A DNA stretch of 64,000 nt from Desertivirga arenae. GTDB taxonomy: Bacteria; Bacteroidota; Bacteroidia; Sphingobacteriales; Sphingobacteriaceae. Under the pieces are notes generated by a model. It had not been told where the DNA came from. It worked only from the letters and a program-made list of their open reading frames with translations, and made no database searches. Every line of letters begins with the position of its first letter. Within the stretch, counting starts at the first letter, position 1. Shown here one piece after another: positions 1 to 8,254 of this stretch. Position numbers and translations under genes: made by a program. The DNA lies in contig NZ_JAFEWE010000001.1 in assembly GCF_017355785.1 (NCBI RefSeq), positions 558,001-622,000 of the forward strand, read 5' to 3'.

Positions 1-1
1 A

Positions 2-511
2 GGAATTCGTTCTCCGCACAAATTAAAAGGCGGCGTGAGTGGCTGTATTCGTGAGTGTGCTGAAGCTCAGGCAAAAGACTTTGGAATTATCGCAACTGAA
101 AAAGGCTGGAACCTATATGTTTGCGGAAATGGAGGATCGAAACCACAACACGCTCAACTTATAGCTGCAGACGTGGATAAAGAAACCTGCATCAAATACC
201 TCGACAGATTCCTCATGTTCTACATCAAAACGGCCGACCCATTAGCGCGCACAGCGACTTGGTTGAATAAAATGGAAGGCGGATTAAGTTATCTTAAAAA
301 CGTAGTAGTAAACGACAGCCTTGGCATCGGAGAACAACTGGAAGAAGAAATTCAACACCTGATAAACTCATACCATTGCGAATGGACTGAAGTAGTTAGA
401 AATCCGGAGCTACGCAAACAGTTCTCACACTTTGTGAATGCGCCGGAAGAGAAAGACCCTACAATAGAGTTCGACTCAATGAGAGAACAGATCAAAGCTA
501 AAGAGTGGTAA
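2..511 (+). CDS. nirB: Nitrite reductase [NAD(P)H] large subunit, C-terminal part
   Basis: This is the 3' part of a gene cut by the window edge; the frame is open from base 2. It contains the second half of the siroheme/[4Fe-4S] cysteine signature, SGCIRECAEA, which in the nitrite and sulfite reductase family holds the cluster that bridges to siroheme. The rest is the usual NirB C-terminal tail. NirB reduces nitrite to ammonium in the cytoplasm with NAD(P)H electrons passed through FAD and an iron-sulfur centre; those upstream domains lie outside the window. The nirD gene follows 50 bp downstream, as in most assimilatory nirBD operons. The identity is secure from the signature and neighbour; the N-terminal domain layout cannot be seen. 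Confidence 0.93.
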   Translation, partial: GIRSPHKLKGGVSGCIRECAEAQAKDFGIIATEKGWNLYVCGNGGSKPQHAQLIAADVDKETCIKYLDRFLMFYIKTADPLARTATWLNKMEGGLSYLKNVVVNDSLGIGEQLEEEIQHLINSYHCEWTEVVRNPELRKQFSHFVNAPEEKDPTIEFDSMREQIKAKEW

Positions 512-561
512 GATCTAACACTAAATTGAATTAAACTTTTGAATTTTTAATTATCAGTATC

Positions 562-927
562 ATGGAAGCAGAAACAACAACAGATATAAAATGGGTCCTT
601 GCGTGCTATGCAAGTGATGTACCAGAAAATGGCGGAGCATGTGTAAAATACGAGGAGGAACAAATCGCAGTCTTTAATTTTACAAGAAGAGGTGAATGGT
701 TTGCGACACAAAATCTTTGCCCACATAAACAACAAATGGTCCTGTCAAGAGGCATGATCGGCAGTACCGGAGAAGAGTGTGAACCGAAAGTTGCCTGCCC
801 TTTCCATAAAAAAACATTTTCTTTAATCTCCGGCGAATGCCTGAGCGGAGATGAATATCAAATAAAGACCTATCCGGTAAAACTTGAAGGTGATAAAGTT
901 TATATCGGAATAAGATCAACAACTTGA
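562..927 (+). CDS. nirD: Nitrite reductase small subunit, Rieske-type
   Basis: A 121-residue protein of the NirD family, the small partner of NirB in assimilatory nitrite reduction. It has a Rieske-like fold with candidate cluster ligands Cys53-x-His55 and Cys79-x2-His82. Many NirD proteins have lost these residues, so this member may bind a [2Fe-2S] cluster, as ferredoxin-like Rieske proteins do. The length fits the family (about 110-120 residues). It is in an operon with nirB and is followed by a strong terminator, so nirBD ends here. Identity is well supported by domain and position; whether a cluster is bound is inference. Confidence 0.92.
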   Translation: MEAETTTDIKWVLACYASDVPENGGACVKYEEEQIAVFNFTRRGEWFATQNLCPHKQQMVLSRGMIGSTGEECEPKVACPFHKKTFSLISGECLSGDEYQIKTYPVKLEGDKVYIGIRSTT

Positions 928-954
928 AAAAGTTGCCATTGTTAAATATCGTTT

Positions 955-980
955 ACCCGGCAGAGATGCCGGGTTTTTTA
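955..980 (+). terminator. Rho-independent terminator after nirD
   Basis: An 8-bp perfect stem (ACCCGGCA / TGCCGGGT) with a GAGA loop is followed directly by a run of T. It lies 28 bp after the nirD stop and separates nirBD from the cofactor genes. Confidence 0.9.
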
Positions 981-1037
981 CGTTTCCTCCTTCAACCTTT
1001 TACCCTTTAACCTTTCCCCTTTTACCTCCCCAAATCC

Positions 1038-1045
1038 TATATTTG
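1038..1045 (+). promoter_or_regulatory. Putative -7 element before moaCB
   Basis: TATATTTG matches the Bacteroidetes housekeeping -7 consensus TAnnTTTG and sits 19 bp before the moaCB start codon. No clear TTTG -33 element is seen at the expected distance. Confidence 0.45.
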
Positions 1046-1064
1046 CCGCAAATACCCATGTTCA

Positions 1065-2015
1065 ATGAGGGATATTACTCACAAACAAATTACTCTACGA
1101 AGCGCGAGGGCTACAGCAATAATTTTCTGTTCAGCCGAAACTATAAAAATTATAGAGGAAGGTCAACTTCCAAAAGGAAATCTGTTTGATGTAGCGAAAG
1201 CTGCCGGCTTCATAGGAGCTAAACTAACTCCACAACTCTTACCCCACTGCCACCCGGTAACGATTGATGGGATGGATATCCGGTTCGAATTCCTTAGTCA
1301 GGAAACCCATGGATCTTTGTTTCCTGAAGGAATTTTTTCCAGAAAAGGAATTGTTATTTACGGTGAAGCAAAGTCTATCGGCCGCACCGGCATTGAAATG
1401 GAAATGCTTACGGCAGTTAGTGTTGCAGCCCTGGAGATTTACGACATGCTGAAGCCTGTAGATACAGCACTTGAAATTGGGCACATTAAGCTGCTAGAGA
1501 AAAAAGGAGGCAAGAGCGACCGCAAGAAGTTTTTCGCCACCTCCCCCACCTGCGCTATATTAGTTTGTTCAGATTCTTGCGCAGAAGGAAAACGCGAGGA
1601 CCGAAGCGGAACACTCATCCAACACATGCTGGAAGAGACAAAAGCAAACGTTGTATATTACAAGATCTTACCAGACAACAAAGAGGAAATCCAGCAACAG
1701 ATCAAAGATTGGGTCTCAGAAGATATTCAATTTATATTTACTACAGGAGGAACCGGACTTGGTCCCCGAGACAATACAGTATCTGCGGTAAAAGAAATAT
1801 TAGAGCGGGACGCGGATGGCATCACGGAGGCGATGAGAAACTTTGGTCAAATGCGCACACCTTTAGCTATGATGAGCCGCGCGGTTGCAGGCTCCATTGC
1901 GAATACGTTGATAGTAACCCTGCCCGGCAGCAGCGATGGCGCAAGAGAATCACTAGAAGCTATTCTACCTGCTGTTTTCCACGCAAGAAAAATGATGAAA
2001 GGCGGCGGACATTAG
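1065..2015 (+). CDS. moaCB: Fused MoaC (cyclic pyranopterin monophosphate synthase) and MogA/MoaB
   Basis: A 316-residue bifunctional molybdenum cofactor protein. Residues 1 to about 150 are MoaC, which with MoaA converts GTP to cyclic pyranopterin monophosphate. Seen are KGNLFDVAKAAGFIGAK, LLPHCHPV and the stretch ending in YDMLK, which carries the Asp and Lys equivalent to the catalytic pair of E. coli MoaC. Residues 160-316 are a MogA/MoaB domain that adenylylates molybdopterin, with the signature GGTGLGPRDNT. This fusion is a known arrangement in Bacteroidetes. The gene lies between nirBD and moeA and presumably supplies cofactor for the nitrate reductase downstream. The start is the ATG 20 bp after a -7-like element. 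Confidence 0.93.
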   Translation: MRDITHKQITLRSARATAIIFCSAETIKIIEEGQLPKGNLFDVAKAAGFIGAKLTPQLLPHCHPVTIDGMDIRFEFLSQETHGSLFPEGIFSRKGIVIYGEAKSIGRTGIEMEMLTAVSVAALEIYDMLKPVDTALEIGHIKLLEKKGGKSDRKKFFATSPTCAILVCSDSCAEGKREDRSGTLIQHMLEETKANVVYYKILPDNKEEIQQQIKDWVSEDIQFIFTTGGTGLGPRDNTVSAVKEILERDADGITEAMRNFGQMRTPLAMMSRAVAGSIANTLIVTLPGSSDGARESLEAILPAVFHARKMMKGGGH

Positions 2016-2090
2016 GAGCCTATAGGTAAAGGGCTAAAAGTTGAAAGATTAAAGGTCACAGTATAATCTCAAAAACAATAAACAAGAGAT

Positions 2091-3275
2091 ATGGTCAATT
2101 TCCGGGAAGCACAAGAAACAATTACATCAAAGGCCAGAACTTTTGGTTCTGAAATCATTGATCTTAATGATGCTGAAGGCAGGATATTAGATGAAGATAT
2201 TCTTGCTGACCGGGATTACCCTCCATTCAATCGCTCAGCAATGGATGGATATGCTATTAGACTAGAGGATTGGACAGCCGGAATAAGAGAATTCAGGATA
2301 AAAGAAGTAATTTTTGCTGGAAATTTAGCCGGTTCAAACCTGGAGAACGGTTGCTGCTACAAAATAATGACCGGCGCGGCGGTCCCCCTCGATGCTGACG
2401 CCGTTATCCGCCGGGAAGACTCAAGTGAAACTGACTGCCATGTTAGTTTCACTACAGAAGAGATAACGAAATTCCAGAACATTGCCAGAAAAGGTGAAGA
2501 TCTTAAACAAGGAACATTAGCTATACAGAAAGACACCCTTTGCAACGCTCCCGTAGTAAGCACGCTTGCAACCCTTGGAAAAACAACAATTAAAGTAAAG
2601 AAACTTCCCAGAATCGCATTTTTTACAACCGGCAATGAAGTTAAACCAGTTGGATCAGATATTAATGAAATACAGATCCGCAACAGCAACGAGTGGCTGG
2701 TAAAATCTTTATTGAAGTCGTGGCAGATCAAACCTCAACTTTACAAACACCTCCCGGACGACAAAACACAACTATCAGTAAATATAGAAGAAGCACTTTC
2801 TTTCGATATTTTAATCATGAGTGGAGGTGTTTCTGCAGGTGACGCAGACTATGTACCAGAAATCCTTCAAAGTCTCGGCGTTAAGAAACTATTTCACAAG
2901 GTTGCCATAAAACCAGGCAAACCATTTTGGTGTGGAGAAATGCCCGCCGGAGGACTAGTGTTTGCTCTTCCCGGAAACCCCTTCTCTACGTTGGTTACCT
3001 TCAAGCTTTTTATTGAGACATTCCTCTCAAAGTCACTGCAGCAAAGTCCAACCAGGACCCTCCACTTGCCATTTACGGGAAAAAGAGTAAGAAAATCGGG
3101 ATTTGACGAATTTTTCCCGGTAAAAATAGAGGGAAATCCATCCAAAATAGAACCGGTAGATATTAATGGCTCAGGAGATATCCGCCTGGGATTGTATGCG
3201 GACGCAATAGCTCACCACCCAAAAGAAAATCCCGAACTCTCGCCCGGGATCCTCCTAACCTGCTTAACTATTTAG
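2091..3275 (+). CDS. moeA: Molybdopterin molybdenumtransferase MoeA
   Basis: A 394-residue MoeA protein, the enzyme that inserts molybdate into adenylylated molybdopterin. Family motifs visible are PPFNRSAMDGYA near residue 45, the MoCF-binding segment with GGVSAGDADYVPEIL near residue 245, and LPGNPFSTLVTF near residue 300. The length is typical (about 390-410). It follows moaCB by 75 bp on the same strand, so the last cofactor steps (MogA then MoeA) are encoded side by side. Its stop codon overlaps the stop codon of the convergent regulator gene, leaving no room for a terminator between them. Confidence 0.95.
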   Translation: MVNFREAQETITSKARTFGSEIIDLNDAEGRILDEDILADRDYPPFNRSAMDGYAIRLEDWTAGIREFRIKEVIFAGNLAGSNLENGCCYKIMTGAAVPLDADAVIRREDSSETDCHVSFTTEEITKFQNIARKGEDLKQGTLAIQKDTLCNAPVVSTLATLGKTTIKVKKLPRIAFFTTGNEVKPVGSDINEIQIRNSNEWLVKSLLKSWQIKPQLYKHLPDDKTQLSVNIEEALSFDILIMSGGVSAGDADYVPEILQSLGVKKLFHKVAIKPGKPFWCGEMPAGGLVFALPGNPFSTLVTFKLFIETFLSKSLQQSPTRTLHLPFTGKRVRKSGFDEFFPVKIEGNPSKIEPVDINGSGDIRLGLYADAIAHHPKENPELSPGILLTCLTI

Positions 3276-4006
3276 CTTAGCAGCTGTTTCTTTTTAGAAC
3301 TGCCGTCCTGAAATAAGTCAGTGTCACTAACGAAAACAGCAAGCTTTTCAGGATCGAGAATTTTTATGCTTTTACCCATAGTGGTAATTACTCCCTCAGA
3401 TACCAGCTCATTAATAATACGAAATACAGTCTCATAAGTGGCCCCTGCATAAGAGGCAAGATCCTGGCGGGTAAGCTCTATGTCAATAAAACCTTCCACC
3501 GTAAGTCCAAACTTGTCTTTCAATGAGAAAAGCGCCTGAGCAATACGTCCTTTTACAGGCATATGAGCCAGATTCCTCATTTTTCTTTCAGATTCCTGCA
3601 ATTCATCTGCAAAAAACATCATTAATTCATAAGTTAACTCATGATTTACCTTTAAACTAGCTTCAAATATATCAATTGGAATATAACATACTATCCCATT
3701 TTCAAGGGCTGTTCCCGAAACAGGATAATAAAGATTAGTACCAAGACCCCGATGGCCAATAATTGCACCTTTCTTTGCAAAGCGAATGATCAGCTCCTTA
3801 TCCGGCCCCCACTTTTTATGAACTTTAACATTCCCCTCGTATACAAAGTAAACGCCTGTCACTTTTTCCCCTTCTTTAAATATCTGCTCTCCTTTTTTAA
3901 CCTGATATGTCTGGCGGTGGACCTCCAAAGCCGGAAGCCACTCCTTTAAACAGGTCCTACATAAGAAGCACCTGTCTAGACCGCACTCATGTTTTGTTCT
4001 TTTCAT
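3272..4006 (-). CDS. Crp/Fnr-family regulator with N-terminal cysteine cluster
   Basis: A 244-residue regulator with an N-terminal cyclic-nucleotide-binding-like beta barrel (about residues 28-140) and a C-terminal winged helix (about 160-230). The recognition helix contains ETVFR, close to the E-xx-S-R of CRP/FNR proteins that read TGA half-sites. Near the N terminus lie four cysteines, Cys8, Cys13, Cys16 and Cys19, spaced C-x4-C-x2-C-x2-C. This resembles, but is not identical to, the FNR oxygen-sensing cluster, so an iron-sulfur or zinc site is possible. The gene sits between the moe and porin-nrt genes and probably controls the nitrate island; FNR-like palindromes before two operons fit this. 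The effector is unknown. Confidence 0.85.
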   Translation of the reverse strand: MKRTKHECGLDRCFLCRTCLKEWLPALEVHRQTYQVKKGEQIFKEGEKVTGVYFVYEGNVKVHKKWGPDKELIIRFAKKGAIIGHRGLGTNLYYPVSGTALENGIVCYIPIDIFEASLKVNHELTYELMMFFADELQESERKMRNLAHMPVKGRIAQALFSLKDKFGLTVEGFIDIELTRQDLASYAGATYETVFRIINELVSEGVITTMGKSIKILDPEKLAVFVSDTDLFQDGSSKKKQLLS

Positions 4007-4250
4007 TTTAAAATTCTTAATAATTTATCATTATCTAACGTGAATCTACTCCCCCCCCTGAACCATGTCGCAGAAATGAATTCAAGGGATCCCTACCTTT
4101 TAATTCAAGTATCAATTAGAGCTGACTGACAACAGCCAGCACAACCCCCTTTTTTTTAATAGATCAATACAAAAAAATCCATTTTAAAAGCTAAATCCAA
4201 CTAAAACTATGCTTTTTTACAATTAATGCGCAATAAACTTGATGAAAAAC

Positions 4251-4264
4251 ATGATTTATATCAA
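4251..4264. promoter_or_regulatory. FNR-like palindrome upstream of the porin-nrt operon
   Basis: ATGATTTATATCAA contains TGAT-N4-ATCA, the core of the Crp/FNR consensus TTGAT-N4-ATCAA. A TAATTTTT (4295-4302) that could serve as a -7 element lies about 38 bp after its centre. It is the natural target candidate for the adjacent Crp/Fnr regulator. Chance occurrence in AT-rich DNA is possible. Confidence 0.5.
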
Positions 4265-4514
4265 TAAAACGTCGATATAAAATTAAAAAATCAATAATTT
4301 TTCAATCTCGAACTACTTTCAATTTGATAAAATCTAAAAAAATGAAGTTTTATATTAATCAAATCATATAAATAACGATTTTAAATGCTAAAATTTTGGT
4401 TTTAACATTAAATACTCTACTTTTAGCTTAAACAAAAACAAAAACTAAGACGATTTTTAATAAACAGCAAAAAAATGAGGAATATTTAACAGAAAAACCA
4501 CTAAAAAAGAAAAA

Positions 4515-4543
4515 CCCCGTCGGAGGTCGCAGTCCAAACGGGG
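4515..4543 (+). promoter_or_regulatory. Leader hairpin before the porin gene
   Basis: CCCCGT at 4515-4520 pairs with ACGGGG at 4538-4543; inside the loop GGA can also pair with TCC. It is the only GC-rich element in the region and lies 41 bp before the porin start codon. No T-run follows, so it is not a standard terminator; it could stabilise or control the leader. Confidence 0.5.
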
Positions 4544-4584
4544 CAAAGTTTCAAGTGCTTTAACAAACTTAAAAAACCTATCAA

Positions 4585-6138
4585 ATGTACAAAAAAGTTC
4601 TCGCAACGAGTATTACAAAGACTACATTAACAGCAGCAGCGGTCGCAATCCTGTCTGCCGGCAAAGTTTCGGCTCAGATGAGCCTTTCTGGTCAAATAAG
4701 ACCAAGAGCAGAATTAAGGGACGGATTTTCAAACCTAACCCCTACTACAGCTTCACCGGGTTCATTTATTTCACAAAGAACCAGGTTGATTTTCGGATAC
4801 AAATGGGACAGATTAACATTCGGCGCAACTGTTCAGGACGTAAGAGTTTGGGGACAAGATGCATCCACTATTAGCCCTGCCGACGGAAACAGACTAATGC
4901 TTCATGAGGGATGGGCAGACATTGTACTAGCTAACAAAGCAGACACAACAATTAAATTCAAACTGGTTGATAACCTTTCATTTAAGGTAGGTCGCCAGGA
5001 ATTGATCTACGACGACGCAAGGTTAATAGGAAATCTTGACTGGCTACAACAAGGTCGTCGCTTTGATATGGCATTGTTAAAGATTGTACATCATGGCTGG
5101 CAGGTAGATTTAGGGTACGCCTATAATCAGAATGCAGAAAACAACGCAGGCACCCTATACACTCCAGGGAATGTACCTCAATACATCAGAGACAGTAACG
5201 GAGAACTGGTGACTACACCAGCAGGAGTCGTTCCTTTAACTGCAGGAGGATCAATTTCTGCCAATAGCTCTGCGACAGGAACACCAGCTTACAGCAATCC
5301 CGCTAATTCAAATGCTGGAAATCAGAATTACAAAAACTTCGTAAGCTTATACATTGCTAAAAAGCTTAACCAGACAAAACTTTCCCTTTTATTCTTTAAA
5401 GACGATTTTGGGAAATACACAACAACCGCTACACCAACAACCAATGGCGGCTTTGTTTACGGCAGAGCTTTTAACCAAAAAGGCACCAACAATCGCTACA
5501 CCCTTGGAGGGATGATTAGTCCGACTTTCGGAAACGCATCAGGATTTGGAAAAATTGCAGCCCAGGCCGCTTACTACCAGCAAATGGGCGAAGACAGAGA
5601 CGGAAAAGACCTAAATGCCTTTCACTACACAGCTGCAGCAACCTATTCAAAAGGGAAATTTACTGCGGGGCCTGGCTTTGACTTCCTTTCAGGAAACAAA
5701 ACGACAACCGATGCCAACGAAAGCAAACGATTTGACCCTTTATACGGCACTCCGCACAAATTTTGGGGCTTCATGGATTTCTTCTATGCACCGTCTGGCT
5801 CACCAACTGCAGGCCTTAAAGACTACTATTTCAAAACGAAGTTTACTGCAAACGAATACTCTATAGCAGCAGATTTCCACCGTTTCGATGCCGACCATTC
5901 ACCAGCAGCAGGCGCAACAAAGCACTATGCTCATGAAATCGATGTGATTACAAGCTATACGCTCAACAAATTTACCACCATCGATCTTGGTTACTCCCAC
6001 GCCTGGGCCACAAGCAGCCTTCCCCTAGCAAAAGGCCTTACAACTACAGGACTGGATAAATCGCCAGACTTCGCATATCTGATGATTAATATCAAACCAG
6101 ATTTCCTATTCACGAAACCAGTGGCGATCAAGCAATAA
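4585..6138 (+). CDS. Alginate-export-like outer-membrane porin
   Basis: A 517-residue beta-barrel protein with a signal peptide (about residues 1-30, ending near KVSAQ). After it, the repeated amphipathic strands, the segment with RTRLIFGYKW and the GRQELIYDDARLIG stretch are typical of the alginate export (Alginate_exp) family. Such porins often stand first in Bacteroidetes nitrate clusters, where alginate is not involved. From its place directly before nrtA, I infer that it lets nitrate or nitrite through the outer membrane. The C terminus is charged and not the classic terminal Phe. It is the first gene of the transport operon and has a long leader. Confidence 0.8.
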   Translation: MYKKVLATSITKTTLTAAAVAILSAGKVSAQMSLSGQIRPRAELRDGFSNLTPTTASPGSFISQRTRLIFGYKWDRLTFGATVQDVRVWGQDASTISPADGNRLMLHEGWADIVLANKADTTIKFKLVDNLSFKVGRQELIYDDARLIGNLDWLQQGRRFDMALLKIVHHGWQVDLGYAYNQNAENNAGTLYTPGNVPQYIRDSNGELVTTPAGVVPLTAGGSISANSSATGTPAYSNPANSNAGNQNYKNFVSLYIAKKLNQTKLSLLFFKDDFGKYTTTATPTTNGGFVYGRAFNQKGTNNRYTLGGMISPTFGNASGFGKIAAQAAYYQQMGEDRDGKDLNAFHYTAAATYSKGKFTAGPGFDFLSGNKTTTDANESKRFDPLYGTPHKFWGFMDFFYAPSGSPTAGLKDYYFKTKFTANEYSIAADFHRFDADHSPAAGATKHYAHEIDVITSYTLNKFTTIDLGYSHAWATSSLPLAKGLTTTGLDKSPDFAYLMINIKPDFLFTKPVAIKQ

Positions 6139-6178
6139 GGAACAGAATTAACAAGGCATTTAACTAAACGCGAAACGA

Positions 6179-7384
6179 ATGAAACTTATATACAAATTAA
6201 AACAAGCTCTTACCTTCACAGCGCTTGCCGCTGCCATCATAACAATTACTTCAAGCACTGCTGAAGCTAAAAAAATCAGATTAGGCTTCATCCCACTTAC
6301 AGATTGTGCCCCTTTAGTAGCAGCGAAAGAACTGGGACTATTTAACAAATACGGAGTCGACGTAGAACTTTCAAAAGAAGCCTCATGGGCCAATGTTCGC
6401 GACAAGATTCTTCTTGGAGAACTAGACGGGGCACATTGCCTTTCATCTATGCCTCTTTCAGTTTATACAGGTATTGGAGGAAAAGCTGGCTCAGAAATGA
6501 AGATTGCCATGATGCTAAACTTCAATGGCCAGGCAATAACACTGTCAAAAGATTTCTGCAGCCTTGTTGGTTATAAAGAAACTAACAAAGTAGCCGCAGC
6601 AGTAAAGAAAGTACAAGGCCGCAAAGAAGTCACTTTTGCGATGACTTTCCCTGGCGGGACGCATGACGTTTGGTTAAGGTACTGGCTTGCAGCAACAGGA
6701 ACACCCAAAAATGTAGGAATAATTACTATTCCTCCCCCGCAAATGGTTGCAAACATGAAGGTAGACAACATGGAAGGCTTTTGCGTTGGAGAACCCTGGG
6801 GCGGGGTTGCAGCTGCTCAAAATATTGGCTTCACGCATATTGCATCGCAGGACCTTTGGAGCGACCACCCTGAAAAAGCTTTAGTTGTCAATTCAAACTT
6901 TGCAAAGAACGACAAAGATGAACTGAAGAAAGTAATGAAAGCAATCATTGAGGCCCAAAGATGGCTGGACAATTTAGGAAACCGCAAAAAAGCAGCACAA
7001 TGGCTCACTAAACCCTACTACGTTAACGCGCCTTTAGCGGTAATCGAAGCAAGATTATTAGGATCAAGCGACCTTGGTTGCGATCTGGGAGTTCAGAAAT
7101 ACAAAGGCAACTATATGGTATTCTACAAGAACGGAACAGTACCTATGCCAAAGAAGGTCTACTCCTATTGGTTCCTTGCCCAATACGTTCGATTCGGATT
7201 GCTTAAATCAGAACCAAATTATACACAAATAGCAGAAAGACTAACTCTTGACGATTTATACGCAGAAGTAGCTAAAGAAATGAATGTGCCAGCTCAGGCA
7301 GACATGGGGATCATCAAAACGAACCTCGACATTCCGTTCGACCCTAAAAACATCGATGATTATCTGAAACGCACAAAAAAATAA
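6179..7384 (+). CDS. nrtA: Nitrate ABC transporter substrate-binding protein
   Basis: A 401-residue CmpA/NrtA-type periplasmic binding protein. A signal peptide covers about residues 1-30 (ending near TAEAKK); no lipobox cysteine is seen, so it is probably soluble in the periplasm. The mature start KIRLGFIPLTDCAPLV and the later GEPWGG segment are typical of NrtA-like nitrate binding proteins. It lies 40 bp after the porin gene and 49 bp before the permease, with a strong hairpin in the second gap that may raise its level over the membrane subunits. Nitrate versus nitrite, cyanate or bicarbonate specificity is inferred from the neighbours. Confidence 0.9.
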   Translation: MKLIYKLKQALTFTALAAAIITITSSTAEAKKIRLGFIPLTDCAPLVAAKELGLFNKYGVDVELSKEASWANVRDKILLGELDGAHCLSSMPLSVYTGIGGKAGSEMKIAMMLNFNGQAITLSKDFCSLVGYKETNKVAAAVKKVQGRKEVTFAMTFPGGTHDVWLRYWLAATGTPKNVGIITIPPPQMVANMKVDNMEGFCVGEPWGGVAAAQNIGFTHIASQDLWSDHPEKALVVNSNFAKNDKDELKKVMKAIIEAQRWLDNLGNRKKAAQWLTKPYYVNAPLAVIEARLLGSSDLGCDLGVQKYKGNYMVFYKNGTVPMPKKVYSYWFLAQYVRFGLLKSEPNYTQIAERLTLDDLYAEVAKEMNVPAQADMGIIKTNLDIPFDPKNIDDYLKRTKK

Positions 7385-7397
7385 AGGACAAACCTAC

Positions 7398-7419
7398 TGC
7401 CTCCGGTTTCCCGGAGGCA
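7398..7419 (+). promoter_or_regulatory. Intercistronic hairpin between nrtA and nrtB
   Basis: TGCCTCCGG at 7398-7406 and CCGGAGGCA at 7411-7419 form a perfect 9-bp GC-rich stem with a 4-base loop. No T-run follows. Hairpins after binding-protein genes of ABC operons are known to protect the upstream mRNA, giving excess binding protein; that role is inferred here. Confidence 0.75.
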
Positions 7420-7433
7420 TAAAACAGAAAAAG

Positions 7434-8222
7434 ATGAAGAAGATTTTCACACTCGACGCCCTGTACACTATCCTTGCCTTTTTTGGAAGCTTAATCATTC
7501 TGGGACTAACATGGCAACTGGTTTCCATTCTAACCAAACACGAGATTCCTGGCCCGGTGCCAACCTGGACGGTTTTCAAAGAACTGATCGCTGACCCTTT
7601 CTACGATTACGGCCCTAATGACAAGGGAATAGGCCTTCAACTAATGAGTTCAATCAAACGGGTATTTCTAGGCTTTGGAATCGGCTCTCTTATAGCTATC
7701 CCAATGGGACTTTTAATGGGATCGTCAAAAGTAACGATGCGCCTCTTCAATCCCATCGTTCAGATCCTTCGCCCTGTTTCTCCACTTGCATGGTTCCCTC
7801 TTGGACTGCTTGCCTTCCAGGCAGCTGAAGGCGCCACAGTTTTCATCATCGCCATCACTTCACTTTGGCCTACACTAATCAACACCTCTTTTGGCGTAGC
7901 ATCAATCCCTGATGACCATAAAAATGTCGGTAAGGCTTTCGGATTCTCCAAATGGAAATACGTAACAAAAATCATGTTCCCCTTTGCTTTACCTCACATT
8001 ATCACGGGTTTAAGATTATCGATCGGAGTAGCATGGCTGGTAATTGTAGCAGGCGAAATGCTTTCGGGTGGAGTAGGTATTGGATTTTTCGTATGGGATA
8101 GCTGGAACGGCCTTTCACTGGAAAAGATCCTTATTGCAATCTTAATTATCGGCACTGTAGGATTACTACTTGACAAAGTATTTAATGCGGTACAGCATGT
8201 ATTCGCCTGGGAGAATAAATAA
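7434..8222 (+). CDS. nrtB: Nitrate ABC transporter permease
   Basis: A 262-residue inner-membrane permease of the NrtB/SsuC/TauC group (BPD_transp_1 domain). It has about six hydrophobic segments and the cytoplasmic EAA-type loop around residues 165-185 (KAFGFSKWKYVTKIMFPFALP), which docks on the ATPase. The length matches the family. It lies between the binding protein and ATPase genes in the standard order, and forms the membrane channel of the nitrate importer. Confidence 0.93.
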   Translation: MKKIFTLDALYTILAFFGSLIILGLTWQLVSILTKHEIPGPVPTWTVFKELIADPFYDYGPNDKGIGLQLMSSIKRVFLGFGIGSLIAIPMGLLMGSSKVTMRLFNPIVQILRPVSPLAWFPLGLLAFQAAEGATVFIIAITSLWPTLINTSFGVASIPDDHKNVGKAFGFSKWKYVTKIMFPFALPHIITGLRLSIGVAWLVIVAGEMLSGGVGIGFFVWDSWNGLSLEKILIAILIIGTVGLLLDKVFNAVQHVFAWENK

Positions 8223-8254
8223 TTTTTTACTGGTCAGATCTAAAAAATAAAACT

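Larger units (their letters stand above)
4007..4584. promoter_or_regulatory. Divergent regulatory region between the Crp/Fnr gene and the porin-nrt operon
   Basis: A 578-bp very AT-rich region with no convincing gene. It holds an FNR-like palindrome at 4251-4264, a possible promoter (TTTG at 4395-4398, 19-bp spacer, TACTTTTA at 4418-4425) and a hairpin in the likely leader at 4515-4543. The long leader and several control-like sites suggest that the nitrate uptake operon is tightly regulated from here. Confidence 0.7.

Noticed and set aside
1565-2029. 154-codon open frame overlapping moaCB on the same strand
   Set aside because: It lies wholly in another frame of the MogA domain, with no family motifs; the moaCB frame has strong motifs on both sides.
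4500-4560. Nitrate-responsive ANTAR two-hairpin leader
   Set aside because: Only one hairpin is visible, no T-run follows, and no NasR-like antiterminator gene is in the window.
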